Positions 24,654-35,095 are shown, counted from the first letter of the stretch. The stretch: DNA of 64,000 nt from Fulvivirga sp. M361 (GCF_007097395.1 NZ_VKDC01000031.1:1-64000); one strand, 5' to 3'. Numbers and translations are program-made. The notes: generated by a model not told the origin, from the sequence alone.

Positions 24654-26372
24654 TTAATCCGTCCTGCGCCTCTGACCGATACCCTGGATAACAAAACCCA
24701 GCAAGACCACCAACACACAGCCAAACGCATTATACCATAAATACCCCATGGTAAGCACACCTGCAGCATCTATCGTATTTAAATAATGCACATAAATAAC
24801 AACAGCCTGGCCAAGCAGAGCGGCCAGGAATACAGCATTGCTTTTTACAAATGGAAAGAAAAAGGCCACAATAAAAATCCCTAATATAATCGGGTAAAAT
24901 AATGAGCCAATCAGGTTCACCGCTTGAATAAGGTTCTCAAACAAGGATAAGTAAGAAGCGAAAATAATCGCCAAAACACCCCAGCCTAGCGTAAAGAGTT
25001 TAGAAGAATTCAGATAATGCTTGTCAGAAGCTTCCGGTTTGATTTTCCGTTTGTAAAAATCAATGGTAGTAGTTGACCCTAAAGCGTTTAACTCACTCGA
25101 CGTAGATGACATAGCGGCCGAAAAGATCACAGCAAATAACAAACCTACAATTCCTATAGGAAGTGTATTCATCACAAAATGCATAAAAATATAGTCTTTA
25201 TCGTTTGCCTCACTATCGGGAAGGGCAGCTTTAACGATATATTTGACCTCATCACTAACCGCTTTTGATCTTTCATTAAGGTTATTTAGTTTCTTCTGGG
25301 CAAGGGCTATATTTTTTTCATCATTGCCCTGCAGCGCATGGACCAGATCACCTACTGCCGTTCTTTTCTCTTCAAATACTTCTGTATAATAAGACTCTAC
25401 TGTTTCAATTACTTCAGCGTACTCTGTTTGCTCAACATTTTCCATCACTGTTTCATTGAAAAATACAGGGGGCTGGTTAAACTGGTAATAGACAAACACC
25501 ATAACGCCAATAATGAGAATAATGAATTGCATGGGCACTTTAAGTAATCCATTCATCATCAATCCTAACCTACTTTCTGACAGTGATTTACCGGAAAGAT
25601 AGCGTTGTACCTGCGACTGGTCTGTACCAAAGTAAGAGAGAAACAAAAATACGGCCCCCGTCATGCCGGACCAGAAGTTATAACGATCGCTGAGGTCAAA
25701 TTCAAAATTCACCACATTCAGTTTATCCATTTTACCGGCTATATGAAGCGCCTCCGAAATGCCAACCCCCTCCGGAAGTGACAAAACAACCAGGACTCCC
25801 GCTACAATCATCCCTCCCATCATAACAGCCATTTGCTGCTTTTGGGTTTGTGTTACTGCATTAGTACCTCCTGACACAGTGTAAATGATTACAAGTACAC
25901 CTATAATAATATTGGTTTCAAACAACCTTAACCCTAAAAGAGAAGATAGTATAATAGAGGGAGCATAAATGGTAATCCCAGCGGCCAAACCTCTCTGGAT
26001 CAAGAAGATAAAAGCCGCCAACATCCTTGTTTTCACATCAAACCTGGATTCCAGGTATTCATAGGCCGTGTAAACCTTTAGCTTATAGTAAATAGGTAGA
26101 AAAAACACTGAAATGATGATCATGGCAACAGGCAGTCCAAAGTAAAACTGGATGAAGCGCATGCCATCGGTATAGGCTTGCCCGGGGGTAGAAAGAAAGG
26201 TAATGGCACTGGCTTGTGTTGCCATAATGGATAACCCAATAGCCCACCATTTATTATCATCACCTCCTCTTAGGTAGCTATCCATTGTTTTAGCGCCACG
26301 CGTTTTCCAAACCCCGTATGCTACTATACCTACCAGTGTACTGAATAAAACAATCCAGTCAATACTACTCAT
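24654..26372 (-). CDS. Sodium:solute symporter (SSS family)
   Basis: 572 residues and about 13 transmembrane segments, with IGLSIMATQASAITFLSTPG and the LFAVIFSAAMSSTSSELNAL signature of the SSS family. A charged cytoplasmic or periplasmic insertion at about 310-385 is typical of the Bacteroidota branch. It uses the sodium gradient to import a small solute. The neighbour is an amidase/deacetylase-like PIG-L protein, so an amino sugar or its derivative is possible. It overlaps a 42-residue membrane peptide gene by 4 bases and is last in a three-gene operon. Confidence 0.9.
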   Translation of the reverse strand: MSSIDWIVLFSTLVGIVAYGVWKTRGAKTMDSYLRGGDDNKWWAIGLSIMATQASAITFLSTPGQAYTDGMRFIQFYFGLPVAMIIISVFFLPIYYKLKVYTAYEYLESRFDVKTRMLAAFIFLIQRGLAAGITIYAPSIILSSLLGLRLFETNIIIGVLVIIYTVSGGTNAVTQTQKQQMAVMMGGMIVAGVLVVLSLPEGVGISEALHIAGKMDKLNVVNFEFDLSDRYNFWSGMTGAVFLFLSYFGTDQSQVQRYLSGKSLSESRLGLMMNGLLKVPMQFIILIIGVMVFVYYQFNQPPVFFNETVMENVEQTEYAEVIETVESYYTEVFEEKRTAVGDLVHALQGNDEKNIALAQKKLNNLNERSKAVSDEVKYIVKAALPDSEANDKDYIFMHFVMNTLPIGIVGLLFAVIFSAAMSSTSSELNALGSTTTIDFYKRKIKPEASDKHYLNSSKLFTLGWGVLAIIFASYLSLFENLIQAVNLIGSLFYPIILGIFIVAFFFPFVKSNAVFLAALLGQAVVIYVHYLNTIDAAGVLTMGYLWYNAFGCVLVVLLGFVIQGIGQRRRTD

Positions 26373-26497
26373 GAAAAATACTGTGTGAATGCGTAAAACA
26401 AGATAATGAAGAGCAATAAATTGGCAATAAGCAGTACATAGATATTTTTCCAGCTTCCCAGGACCGGTGGCTTTTCACTTTGCTTATCATCCATCAT
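26369..26497 (-). CDS. 42-residue single-pass membrane protein
   Basis: A short ORF read from ATG 26497 (TAATG overlap with the PIG-L stop) to TGA overlapping the symporter start (ATGA). The sequence is MMDDKQSEKPPVLGSWKNIY followed by a 20-residue hydrophobic helix (VLLIANLLLFIILFYAFTQY) and FS. The acidic, Pro-rich cytoplasmic end followed by one helix resembles the small subunits that accompany some solute symporters. The double overlap leaves no spare DNA, which strongly supports a real coupled gene. Confidence 0.75.
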   Translation of the reverse strand: MMDDKQSEKPPVLGSWKNIYVLLIANLLLFIILFYAFTQYFS

Positions 26498-29010
26498 TAG
26501 TTCTGATTATGTCCGTACTTGATTTGTTCAGGCTTTTCGTTACCCAGTGAAACCATGTTTACAAAAAGGCGAAAGGCCCCGGGTACACCCGCCGGCAGCT
26601 CTCTGAACCAGGAATAACCGCTATAGATGTAGTAACCTTCCCCATACTTTGTTACAAGCAGCCCTCCATCACGCGCATCTTCTCCCGTATCGTTGCTGGA
26701 CAATATCGCCTCATATCGTTCATCCCATTCTCCGGGAAAATACAACCCTCTTTCCTGCACCCATCCGTCAAAATCCTTTTGAGTGATCTTATTAGGTTCA
26801 TTCATCACAGGGTGTTCAGGGTTCAAAATACGTATCGTCGCATCCTCTTCGGCTACTCTGGCACGAGAAAGCTTTAACGGATAAGGAGCAAAATTATCTG
26901 TTTTCAAACGTCGGCTGGTATTATACTGCGTGATCATGGTGCCACCTTTCTTTACATATGCTAAAAGATCATCCATATAAAAGCTGATACGGTCATTCGT
27001 ATTCAAAGCACGTATCCCAAGGATTACAGCATCCAGCTTCTCCAGGTTTTCCGGTGTGATATCTTCTTCACTCATTTCCCATACCTCGTAGCCTATTTCC
27101 CTCAATGCGGCAGGCACAGCATCTCCCGCCCCCTGGATATAACCTACCAGGTCTCCTTTACGCTCTATGTCAATTTTCACCAATCGCGTAGTAGCCTTAG
27201 GTAACAACATTTGCGTTGGAATATGATCGTATTCAACCACTTGAAGACTATTATCATAAGTTTGCCCCTCCAATGAAACCACAGCTTTTAAGTCACCCGT
27301 ACTTTGTTGCGAAGGTGGAAATACGCTGAAACTGTATTTCTTTTCCTCTCCCTTCCGTTCTAACTGTACTTCATGCCTGGCAGGGGTACACTTCCATCCG
27401 GATGGCAACTGCAGGTATAGTTCTCCTGCCAGTTTTTCCTTTCCCGACTTCACTTTTAACACTACTTCTTTGGCCTCTTCCGATGGAAAAATATAGACAA
27501 GGTCATCTATATTAACAAAGACGGGAGGAGTGATATTAAAAGGACGGTACAGTTCGCCATCTACAGGGTCATTCCACTTATAAACCACCGGTACCTGGAA
27601 TGTAATTGCATTTCCGTAAATATCCATTTCAAAGGTAGTCATCAATGCAGGTGTATTTTCAGGTGTTCCTCGTAAGGCCAGTTCCTCTACCCTATACATG
27701 CCAAGGCTCCCTTTTTCTTTAAGCCAATAAGGTTGAGAGTCCGTAAAACTCTCAGGAATGATCACCTCCTTTTTGAACTGCATACGTACGTTATTAGCCA
27801 GTAGGGTATTCACAGTTGAATCTGCAAGGTCAGCAAAATGAATAGATTTCAATTTTATCCCATTACTTGACCGGTTAATGGCTTCCACATTCAATACTAT
27901 TTTCTCACCGGGGGCGGCGGTATGATCATTTGCCGTTACCTCCAGGTAAAGTCCCATCACATCTTTGAGTAGTACATCTACCTCCTGTAGTTTGATGGCT
28001 TTCCAATGCCCGTCTTGAAGTGTTGTGATCTTTTCTTTTATCGTTAACAGTAGTGGTACAATAGCGGCAGGGTTTGAAGGATCATATTGGTCAATCGCTG
28101 ACAGCACCGCTTTTTCAATGTCTCCACCACCTTTCACTTTTTTCCATGATGTATCAATGCCTTCAAACAGGTCTTTCTTAGCCTGGTTCCCTACCCGGAA
28201 TTCCAGAAATTCTTTTGACTCTCCTCGAGAACCGGTAGAACCAAATCCCTGGCTCTTATGCTGGCTGCGGCTACGTGCAGCTATTTCAGTGTAGGATTCA
28301 CCTAACAGGGCATTGTATTGTCCGACATCTACTGTAAGCACTCCGGGTTCATCCCCTGTCATATCAGGGTTCCACCATCTGCCGGTATTTGTATAGAGCC
28401 GTTTTGGCTTCCATGTGTCTACATGCTTAAGCTGATCCGGGTATTTGTCCGGATCTCCGGCCAGTTTAAAAGCTTCTTCTGCAAAGATAGCGGAGGTAGT
28501 GTGGTGTCCGTGCCCTGCTCTGGAGTCAGGTGGAAAGCGTGTGATAATTACATCTGGCTTGAACTTGCGAAAAACCCATACTACATCAGAAAGTACTTCT
28601 TCCCGGTTCCATATTTTTTGCGTTTCTTCTGTTGATTTAGAATATCCAAAATCATTCGCACGACTAAAAAACTGCTGGCCTCCATCCATTCTGCGAGCAG
28701 CCAGTAGTTCCTGCGTACGGATAACCCCCAGTCCTTCGCGTATCTCCGGCCCTACCAGGTTTTGGCCCCCATCCCCTCGTGTCAATGAAAGATAAGCCGT
28801 ACGCGCCAACCGTCCATTAGCGAGATAAGCGATCAGACGTGTGTTTTCATCGTCGGGGTGAGCAGCTACATATAGTGCTGTCCCCAGGAAATTTAATTTT
28901 TTTAGTTTGAGAAGGATATGTGCGGCATCCGGCTTTGAAGGGCGTTGGGCTTTGGTTTCACTAAAAGCAAATAGTGCAAGCAGCGCAACGAAATAAAATC
29001 TTTGCTTCAT
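26497..29010 (-). CDS. Exported PIG-L family deacetylase
   Basis: 837 residues. Signal peptide about 1-21 (SETKAQ). The N-terminal PIG-L/LmbE domain contains the zinc motif A-H51-PDD-E (YVAAHPDDENTRLIAYLANG) and the later GHGHHTTSAIFAEEAF. The C-terminal ~500 residues include beta-sandwich regions and a glutamine-amidotransferase-like segment near 640-700 (GYIQGAGDAVPAALREIGYE). The family removes acyl groups from GlcNAc-type substrates. It is made in an operon with a small membrane peptide and a symporter, which suggests use of a deacetylated product. Inferred from order. Confidence 0.85.
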   Translation of the reverse strand: MKQRFYFVALLALFAFSETKAQRPSKPDAAHILLKLKKLNFLGTALYVAAHPDDENTRLIAYLANGRLARTAYLSLTRGDGGQNLVGPEIREGLGVIRTQELLAARRMDGGQQFFSRANDFGYSKSTEETQKIWNREEVLSDVVWVFRKFKPDVIITRFPPDSRAGHGHHTTSAIFAEEAFKLAGDPDKYPDQLKHVDTWKPKRLYTNTGRWWNPDMTGDEPGVLTVDVGQYNALLGESYTEIAARSRSQHKSQGFGSTGSRGESKEFLEFRVGNQAKKDLFEGIDTSWKKVKGGGDIEKAVLSAIDQYDPSNPAAIVPLLLTIKEKITTLQDGHWKAIKLQEVDVLLKDVMGLYLEVTANDHTAAPGEKIVLNVEAINRSSNGIKLKSIHFADLADSTVNTLLANNVRMQFKKEVIIPESFTDSQPYWLKEKGSLGMYRVEELALRGTPENTPALMTTFEMDIYGNAITFQVPVVYKWNDPVDGELYRPFNITPPVFVNIDDLVYIFPSEEAKEVVLKVKSGKEKLAGELYLQLPSGWKCTPARHEVQLERKGEEKKYSFSVFPPSQQSTGDLKAVVSLEGQTYDNSLQVVEYDHIPTQMLLPKATTRLVKIDIERKGDLVGYIQGAGDAVPAALREIGYEVWEMSEEDITPENLEKLDAVILGIRALNTNDRISFYMDDLLAYVKKGGTMITQYNTSRRLKTDNFAPYPLKLSRARVAEEDATIRILNPEHPVMNEPNKITQKDFDGWVQERGLYFPGEWDERYEAILSSNDTGEDARDGGLLVTKYGEGYYIYSGYSWFRELPAGVPGAFRLFVNMVSLGNEKPEQIKYGHNQN

Positions 29011-29379
29011 TTTATAATTTAGGGTTGTCTATGTCGCTAACGACTGCAAAGATTAAAGGTTTGCGAATAATTACCAGTAGTTGATCAGGTTTTTACAGGA
29101 ATGGCACATTACAAGCTATGCTTAACAGGAAGAGGGCTGAGGCACTAGTGTCCTATCACATTTGCATTATCTTTATTTTCAATCATCATTTACAATGAAC
29201 ACAATGGTTAACCGATAATAAGATCGGCTGTAGGCAACAAACGGTTGGCAAAATTTTATGACGTACTATATACTTACTGTTTTTTGCTTATTGCCAACTC
29301 ATCGAATAATGCTGGTTCCTGCAAATACTATGCATAATCTACATCGGATATGTTATTTAACCATTGACGCAACACCGGA
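29011..29379. other. Gene-free interval
   Basis: About 370 bases between the start of the PIG-L gene and the end of the polymerase gene. I see no gene, repeat or convincing hairpin. It must hold the PIG-L operon promoter and the polymerase transcript end. Confidence 0.4.
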
Positions 29380-32361
29380 TCACCGGTGACTTAATGTTTG
29401 GGTGAGACTTTCTTCACTATATCGGGGGTCTGTCATATACAGTTCTTTTTCCATAGCAGTAACTTCTATGGTATGGTAGCCAAACTCTTCCACTACTTTA
29501 CCGGTAATGGTATACACTCCTTTACCTCTGAAAGGGTATTGAATAGCTTCAGGCGGAAAATGGACAGTATCAATAAAGTGCCCTTCCAGATCAAGGAACG
29601 TACCGAAATACATTCGTTGCCCTTTTGAAGTATTTGTATTTTTTATGACAATCAGGTAGCCTACTATGGTTACTATATTCCCCAGGTATGCTGGCAATTG
29701 GCCAACACACAGTGTACTCTTTAAAGGTTTTTTCAGCAATTCAAAAGGACTACAAAGAGGAAAGCCCAGTAGTGTCATTTCATCAAAGGCATCTTCTATT
29801 TCTTCAAAAGAGAGTTTAGGCAGCGTAAGCCGTTTCACAGGGATATCAAATAAATGAGGAGTGGCATCACTCGTTTTGCCATTTCCCAATAAAAAATGTG
29901 CTCTCCAGAGTAATTCTTTCTTATGATTCCCCGTAAATGCAAACCCTCCTACTCTGATCAGTAATATTAACTGTTCTAATGAGATACTCACCCTGTTTAC
30001 AAAGTCTTCAAGTCCCTGAAACACCCCATCGCGTGTCCTTACCGTCTCAAACTGTTCAATGATCTTGTGTTCCAGTTCCTTGATCAGGTTAAACCCCAGG
30101 TAAATATGGGTTCCGGAGATGCATGTTTGGGCACTACTCTTGTTTACACAAGGGGGGACAATAGTGCCCCCATGCATCCTGGCTTCATGTACGTAAAGTT
30201 CTGTACGGTAAAACCCTCCAAAATTATTGATCGTTGCCACCATATATTCCAGAGGGTAATAAGCTTTGAGAAACAGACTTTGATAGCTTTCTACGGCATA
30301 AGAAGCTGAATGCCCTTTGGAGAAAGCATACCCGGCAAAACTTTCTATCTGCCGCCATATTTCTGCCGCTAACTCATCCGGGTATCCTTTCTTGCGACAG
30401 TTTTCAAAATATTTTCTTCTTACTTTCCGGAACTCTTCCCGTGAACGGAACTTTCCGGACATTCCCCTGCGTAGTACATCTGCTTCAGCCAGGGTAAGAT
30501 CAGCAAAATAATGGGCTACTTTAATCACATCTTCCTGGTACACCATTACTCCAAACGTGTCCGGCATGATGTTCAACATTACCGGATGAGCATCTTTTCT
30601 ACGCTCAGGTTGTCTGAATCGCAAAATATACTCCCGCATCATACCGGACTTAGCTACACCGGGCCGGATGATGGAACTGGCGGCCACCAGCCCCATGTAA
30701 TCATCTGCTCGGAGCTTTTTCAATAACATACGCATGGCCGGTGATTCTACATAAAAGCATCCAATAGCTTTGGCTTCTTTTAGCAGGTGTTTTATAGCAG
30801 GATCGCACTTAAACCGTTTCATATCATGAATATCAATCGGAAGCGCTTCCGGATTGTTTTCCGGAATGATGGCTAACGTGTCTTTGATCTTTCCCAATCC
30901 CCGCTGGCTAAGAATATCAAACTTGTACAATCCTACATCTTCGGCTATGATCATATCAAAATGAGTAGTAGGATATCCTTTCGGAGGCAAATCTGTGGCA
31001 GTGTAATAATGTAATGGTTTTTCTGAGATCAAGATGCCTCCTGCATGGATACTTAGGTGGCTGGGAAACCCATGGATAAGCTGCGCATATCGTAGCACCA
31101 GTTGGCTGTATTTATCATTTTTCGAAGCATTTCCTCCGGCAAGGCGGTCTATTTCATGAGGCGGCAGGCCAAATACTTTTCCCAGCTCACGTACCACAGC
31201 TCTAAACTGGAACGTACTATAAGTAGCCAGTAAAGCAACATGATCAAAGCGTTCAAAAATATACCGGGTGATATCTTCACGATCGCGCCAGGAAAAATCA
31301 ATATCAAAGTCAGGAGGATTTTTTCGGTAAAGATTAATAAAACGCTCAAAGTAAAGATCAAGTTCTATGGGGTCAACATCAGTGATTTTCAGCAGGTAAG
31401 CTACAATGCTATTAGCACCACTCCCACGTCCTACATAAAAATATCCCTGGCTACGGGCATAGTTTATGATGTCCCAGTTGATCAGGAAATAAGATATAAA
31501 CCCTTTTTCTCTAATGATCTCTAACTCCTTCTTTAACCTATCAAGGATAGCATTACCCGGATCTCCATAGCGATAGCTCATCCCATCATCGCACAGTTTA
31601 CAGATCAGCCGATAGTCTTCTTCTTCAGAGTCTGTATATGTTTTTTTGTTCTTATGTGGGTATTCATCCCCAAACTCAAAATCAATACTGCAAGAATGTA
31701 AAAGTTGTCGGGTGTTTTCGATGATCTCCGGGTAACCCTCATAGATAGCTGCCAATTCCGGAACTGGTAGCATCCGATGTTCAACATTCCCTTCCTCACT
31801 TTTTGATAATTTGCTGAGTAAGGTGTTGTTATCAATAGCCCTTAACAGCCGATGTGCATTGAAATCTCGCTTATTACGAAATGTTACCGTCTGGAGTACC
31901 ACCAGCTTTTCCAGCCGATCTTTCCATTTGGAGAATTTAAGTTTATTCAGGTCGTGGGGAGTAACACCTAAAAACTCATTATCTCTCAATATGACATCTT
32001 TGTTATAAGCAATGTGAAAGGGGTAAATAATATAGGAGTGATGGAAAGCAGGCGCTTTAGTTGTTATAGGATGTTTTGCGTGTAGATGACGGGATAGGTA
32101 GTCATTCAGTTCTTTAAAACCTTCATTATTTTGAGCAATACCCACAAACTGCTGTCTTGTGCCCTCTCTGAAATCAATTCCAAGGACCGGCCGAATATTG
32201 TGTTTTTCAGCCAGTCTTACAAAACTCAGACAAGCAGCAGTAGAGTTTATATCTGTAAGTACCAGAGTACCTAACTCATACTTCATTGCCTCTGCCAATA
32301 GCTCTTTGACGGATAACGTGCCATATTTGAAGCTATAGTATGTGTGGGTGTTGAGATACAT
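29380..32361 (-). CDS. DNA polymerase III alpha-like subunit (DnaE family)
   Basis: 993 residues. The N-terminal PHP domain begins MYLNTHTYYSFKYGTLSVKE, but its usual LTDH is LTDIN, so metal binding there looks impaired. Palm motif PPDFDIDFSWRDRE (Asp 351, 353, 355) and GRGSGANSIVAYLL give the catalytic core. A C-terminal OB-fold region (IVTIVGYLIVIKNTNTSKGQ) follows. It is shorter than the replicative DnaE (~1150-1250), and the size and divergent PHP resemble the second, error-prone DnaE group. That group is usually encoded with ImuA/ImuB, neither of which is adjacent here. Confidence 0.88.
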   Translation of the reverse strand: MYLNTHTYYSFKYGTLSVKELLAEAMKYELGTLVLTDINSTAACLSFVRLAEKHNIRPVLGIDFREGTRQQFVGIAQNNEGFKELNDYLSRHLHAKHPITTKAPAFHHSYIIYPFHIAYNKDVILRDNEFLGVTPHDLNKLKFSKWKDRLEKLVVLQTVTFRNKRDFNAHRLLRAIDNNTLLSKLSKSEEGNVEHRMLPVPELAAIYEGYPEIIENTRQLLHSCSIDFEFGDEYPHKNKKTYTDSEEEDYRLICKLCDDGMSYRYGDPGNAILDRLKKELEIIREKGFISYFLINWDIINYARSQGYFYVGRGSGANSIVAYLLKITDVDPIELDLYFERFINLYRKNPPDFDIDFSWRDREDITRYIFERFDHVALLATYSTFQFRAVVRELGKVFGLPPHEIDRLAGGNASKNDKYSQLVLRYAQLIHGFPSHLSIHAGGILISEKPLHYYTATDLPPKGYPTTHFDMIIAEDVGLYKFDILSQRGLGKIKDTLAIIPENNPEALPIDIHDMKRFKCDPAIKHLLKEAKAIGCFYVESPAMRMLLKKLRADDYMGLVAASSIIRPGVAKSGMMREYILRFRQPERRKDAHPVMLNIMPDTFGVMVYQEDVIKVAHYFADLTLAEADVLRRGMSGKFRSREEFRKVRRKYFENCRKKGYPDELAAEIWRQIESFAGYAFSKGHSASYAVESYQSLFLKAYYPLEYMVATINNFGGFYRTELYVHEARMHGGTIVPPCVNKSSAQTCISGTHIYLGFNLIKELEHKIIEQFETVRTRDGVFQGLEDFVNRVSISLEQLILLIRVGGFAFTGNHKKELLWRAHFLLGNGKTSDATPHLFDIPVKRLTLPKLSFEEIEDAFDEMTLLGFPLCSPFELLKKPLKSTLCVGQLPAYLGNIVTIVGYLIVIKNTNTSKGQRMYFGTFLDLEGHFIDTVHFPPEAIQYPFRGKGVYTITGKVVEEFGYHTIEVTAMEKELYMTDPRYSEESLTQTLSHR

Positions 32362-32714
32362 TCCTGATGTTCAATAGTAATAATATCAGAAATCAAAAAT
32401 ACTAATATTTTTAGTTTTTAATAATTTAATTAGCTTAAATTTTAAATATGCTGCTAAGAATAATTCTAACATTTATCTTGTTAAACTCAACTCCAGTCCA
32501 TCTTTCTTAAATATTACATCATTGATAATCAACATAATACCTCATTTTTCTTATACGTTCTTCTTTTCTATTGATATAAATCACATTCACTCTTGACCCC
32601 TATCATGGTTACTATCTATCTGAGCGTATAATTTCATTAAAAAGTCAAAAGTTCGACGTGCTAATGCTGTTAATATGGCACAGAACAGATGAAAACCTTA
32701 ACCAGAATAGTAAG
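32362..32714. other. Divergent intergenic region
   Basis: Very AT-rich interval between the polymerase gene (minus) and the universal stress gene (plus). No gene. An open frame extends the stress protein upstream to 32658, but its first 19 residues do not belong to the domain. It probably holds two outward promoters. Confidence 0.4.
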
Positions 32715-33542
32715 ATGTCGCCTAAAAAAATATTAATACCCATAGATTTTTCAGATTGCTCTATCAATGCACTTGACTATGCCACAGGATTAGCTGAAGC
32801 AATGAAAAGTGAACTAGTATTAATGCACACCCTCAATACATCTATGATGCATAATGATGTAGGATCAGGAAGTATAGTCAATGAACTGGCGCATGGCATA
32901 GAAGAAGATGTAACCATACGTTTCGCCCAGATTAAGAAAAAGGTACCCTCATTGGCTAATGTACCTTACACCACTGTTGTCAAAAGAAGTTTTGTGAATG
33001 ATGCTATATCTGCTGTAGTAAATTCACATGACATAGACCTGATCATTATGGGAACAAAGGGCGCGCACGGCCTGGAAGAAATGATCATAGGCAGTAACAC
33101 CTATTCAGTCATCAGAAACAGTGGCATCCCCGTACTGGCCATCCCCGAAAAAGCTTCTTTCAAAAGCCCAAGGCAAATTGCTTTTGCCAGTGATTACAAA
33201 AATACTGTTCCGGAAGATCTCACATTATTAATGAACTTTTGCTTCATTTTTGCTTCTAAGATCCATGTATTACATGTTTCAGAAGAAAATGATATCTCAG
33301 GACCTAAATTGGAGCAGGCACAACGATTTGAGCAATATCTAAAAAAAATACCCCATGTCTATCAAGTCCTGAAGCATAAGAATCTGGAAGAAGGTGTGGA
33401 GGAATATGCGCAAGAGCATCACATTGATATGATCGTAGTAATGCCAAGAAAACACAACCTGTTCGAATTGATTTTCAACAAAACGCTAAGCAGGAAAATC
33501 ATACTACACACTCGGCTACCCTTACTGGCTTTACCAGGTTGA
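32715..33542 (+). CDS. Tandem universal stress protein (UspA family)
   Basis: 275 residues from ATG 32715 (MSPKKILIPIDFSDCSINAL). Two Usp domains in tandem. The first has IDLIIMGTKGAHGLEEMIIG and SNTYSVIRNSGIPVLAIP, a GxxG...S/T nucleotide-binding pattern. The second ends DMIVVMPRKHNLFELIF...LPLLALPG and lacks the glycine loop. Cytoplasmic ATP-binding stress-survival role by family. Monocistronic. Confidence 0.88.
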   Translation: MSPKKILIPIDFSDCSINALDYATGLAEAMKSELVLMHTLNTSMMHNDVGSGSIVNELAHGIEEDVTIRFAQIKKKVPSLANVPYTTVVKRSFVNDAISAVVNSHDIDLIIMGTKGAHGLEEMIIGSNTYSVIRNSGIPVLAIPEKASFKSPRQIAFASDYKNTVPEDLTLLMNFCFIFASKIHVLHVSEENDISGPKLEQAQRFEQYLKKIPHVYQVLKHKNLEEGVEEYAQEHHIDMIVVMPRKHNLFELIFNKTLSRKIILHTRLPLLALPG

Positions 33543-33868
33543 GTAATTACAGGGTAGTCACATACTGTGTAATACATCATCGAATAGTATTATGAAATGA
33601 CTACCTGTACTTCCTTACCCAAGAGAGTCATCTGTCAAACTTTTCTGAAAAAATAAAGGCGAGCTAAACTCGCCTTTAGGTTGGTCAGTGTTGACTTACC
33701 AGTAGAAAGTCCAAACTACTGACAGCCACGTTTGGATTACTTCGCTATTTACCCAATGGCGAAATACATTATAAATATAGACCGTCCGAATCAAACAAAA
33801 CATGACAAAAGTCAGGTTCAACGGAAAGCACTCCAATCCGCATAAAAATTTAAACAGGAATAAAACCG
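33543..33868. other. Gene-free interval with hairpins
   Basis: Holds the terminator listed at 33655-33677 and a second inverted repeat TCCAAAC...GTTTGGA (about 33709-33736). No gene. Confidence 0.4.
33655..33677. terminator. Bidirectional intrinsic terminator
   Basis: AAAGGCGAG-CTAAA-CTCGCCTTT: a 9-base perfect stem with A/T flanks that can act on both converging transcripts (stress protein from the left, DUF3999 from the right). Confidence 0.75.
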
Positions 33869-35095
33869 TTATTTTGATTTAAGCATTCTCATAGAAAACA
33901 ACACCAGTAATGCTATAATTACGAGCATTACAGCCCACAACCAAATTGGGTTTTCAAACAATGGCGAAGGTGGTTGGGCGACAGCTTTCATAATTTTTTT
34001 TTCTTCCCCCAACGACAGCTTTGTTATGTCTGAAGGTATATTGGACCTAAAATTTTCAATATCATAGCTACCCTTACGTGCTTTTCTATTACCATACACC
34101 AAATAATATTCGCCAGGCCCGTTAAACCTGGCCAGAAGTTTTTTCACCTCTCCCCCAGCTTCAATACTTGTGATAGTAAGTGGCTGGTTATCAAAGTTCG
34201 TTACAGATACTTGCAATTTTTGGGTGGTTTGAGCGGGAAAAAAGAACTTCCTCTCCCCTAACGAACTTAATGTACCCTGGTAAACAGAACGGTACCGGTA
34301 TTTCCATCCTTTTTCTGTATGTATACTATCTTCCAAATACTTAACAATAAAAGGCCGGTAGTAATCTATGTCATCCTCCACGTCAAATTTCAAATAGGAA
34401 ATACGGCCAGGGTTAGCCAGGTCAAGGGTCAAAAGTGTTTGTTTTTTGTCCTTGTCGATGACCGTATTCAGTATTATTTCGTCATATAAGTCATATGCTT
34501 TTTTCAAAGCCTCGTTTTTAGCTAAAACTGCACTTTCCAGTTCGGGTTCCCGCTTACCAGGTATAAACAGTCTGAAATAACGAAACCTCGCTTCAGGGAA
34601 ACGAAGCTCGGTAAATCGGTAATCGGTGACATTATTTTTGATGGATAAAATGCGATAGTCATCCAGAATAGTATACCATTCGTCCAGACCATTACCACCT
34701 TCCAGCTTAACCTTCCAATCAAAATTAGTAAGTTGGAACCTCAGGCTTAAGTGGTTTATTACAGTGTCGCCCTTTAGACTGAACGTATAATAAAATCCGG
34801 CAGCATTACTTGTTTTATTGATAATATCAAAAGCTACTTCTTTTTTCTCTGTCTTGGGACGATCTATTAGAAAAGGTATTTCAAACGTGTCCTTTTCATT
34901 TATCCCAATAATCCTGATGTCTTCCAGATCGTTCGTCACCTTACCATAGATATCTTTTGGCAGCTTAATGGCATGCCATTGCCCCGTAACATCGGTGAGG
35001 GGCCTGATATATTGATAATCGTGCCATTGTGCTCTGGATAATGTAATAGAACACATAAAAATTAAAAGTAGTACAATAAGGTTACTCGCTCTCAT
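33869..35095 (-). CDS. DUF3999 family membrane-anchored protein
   Basis: 408 residues. Signal peptide about 1-22 (CSITLSRAQ), then a beta-rich periplasmic domain containing WHAIKLPKDIYGKVTNDLED (the DUF3999 start) and repeated LRFPEARFRYFRL-type strands. A C-terminal helix at about 382-402 (WAVMLVIIALLVLFSMRML) anchors it. Its start overlaps the DUF2339 gene by 14 bases, and the DUF2339-DUF3999 pair is recurrent in bacteria. Function unknown. Envelope location by topology. Confidence 0.85.
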   Translation of the reverse strand: MRASNLIVLLLIFMCSITLSRAQWHDYQYIRPLTDVTGQWHAIKLPKDIYGKVTNDLEDIRIIGINEKDTFEIPFLIDRPKTEKKEVAFDIINKTSNAAGFYYTFSLKGDTVINHLSLRFQLTNFDWKVKLEGGNGLDEWYTILDDYRILSIKNNVTDYRFTELRFPEARFRYFRLFIPGKREPELESAVLAKNEALKKAYDLYDEIILNTVIDKDKKQTLLTLDLANPGRISYLKFDVEDDIDYYRPFIVKYLEDSIHTEKGWKYRYRSVYQGTLSSLGERKFFFPAQTTQKLQVSVTNFDNQPLTITSIEAGGEVKKLLARFNGPGEYYLVYGNRKARKGSYDIENFRSNIPSDITKLSLGEEKKIMKAVAQPPSPLFENPIWLWAVMLVIIALLVLFSMRMLKSK

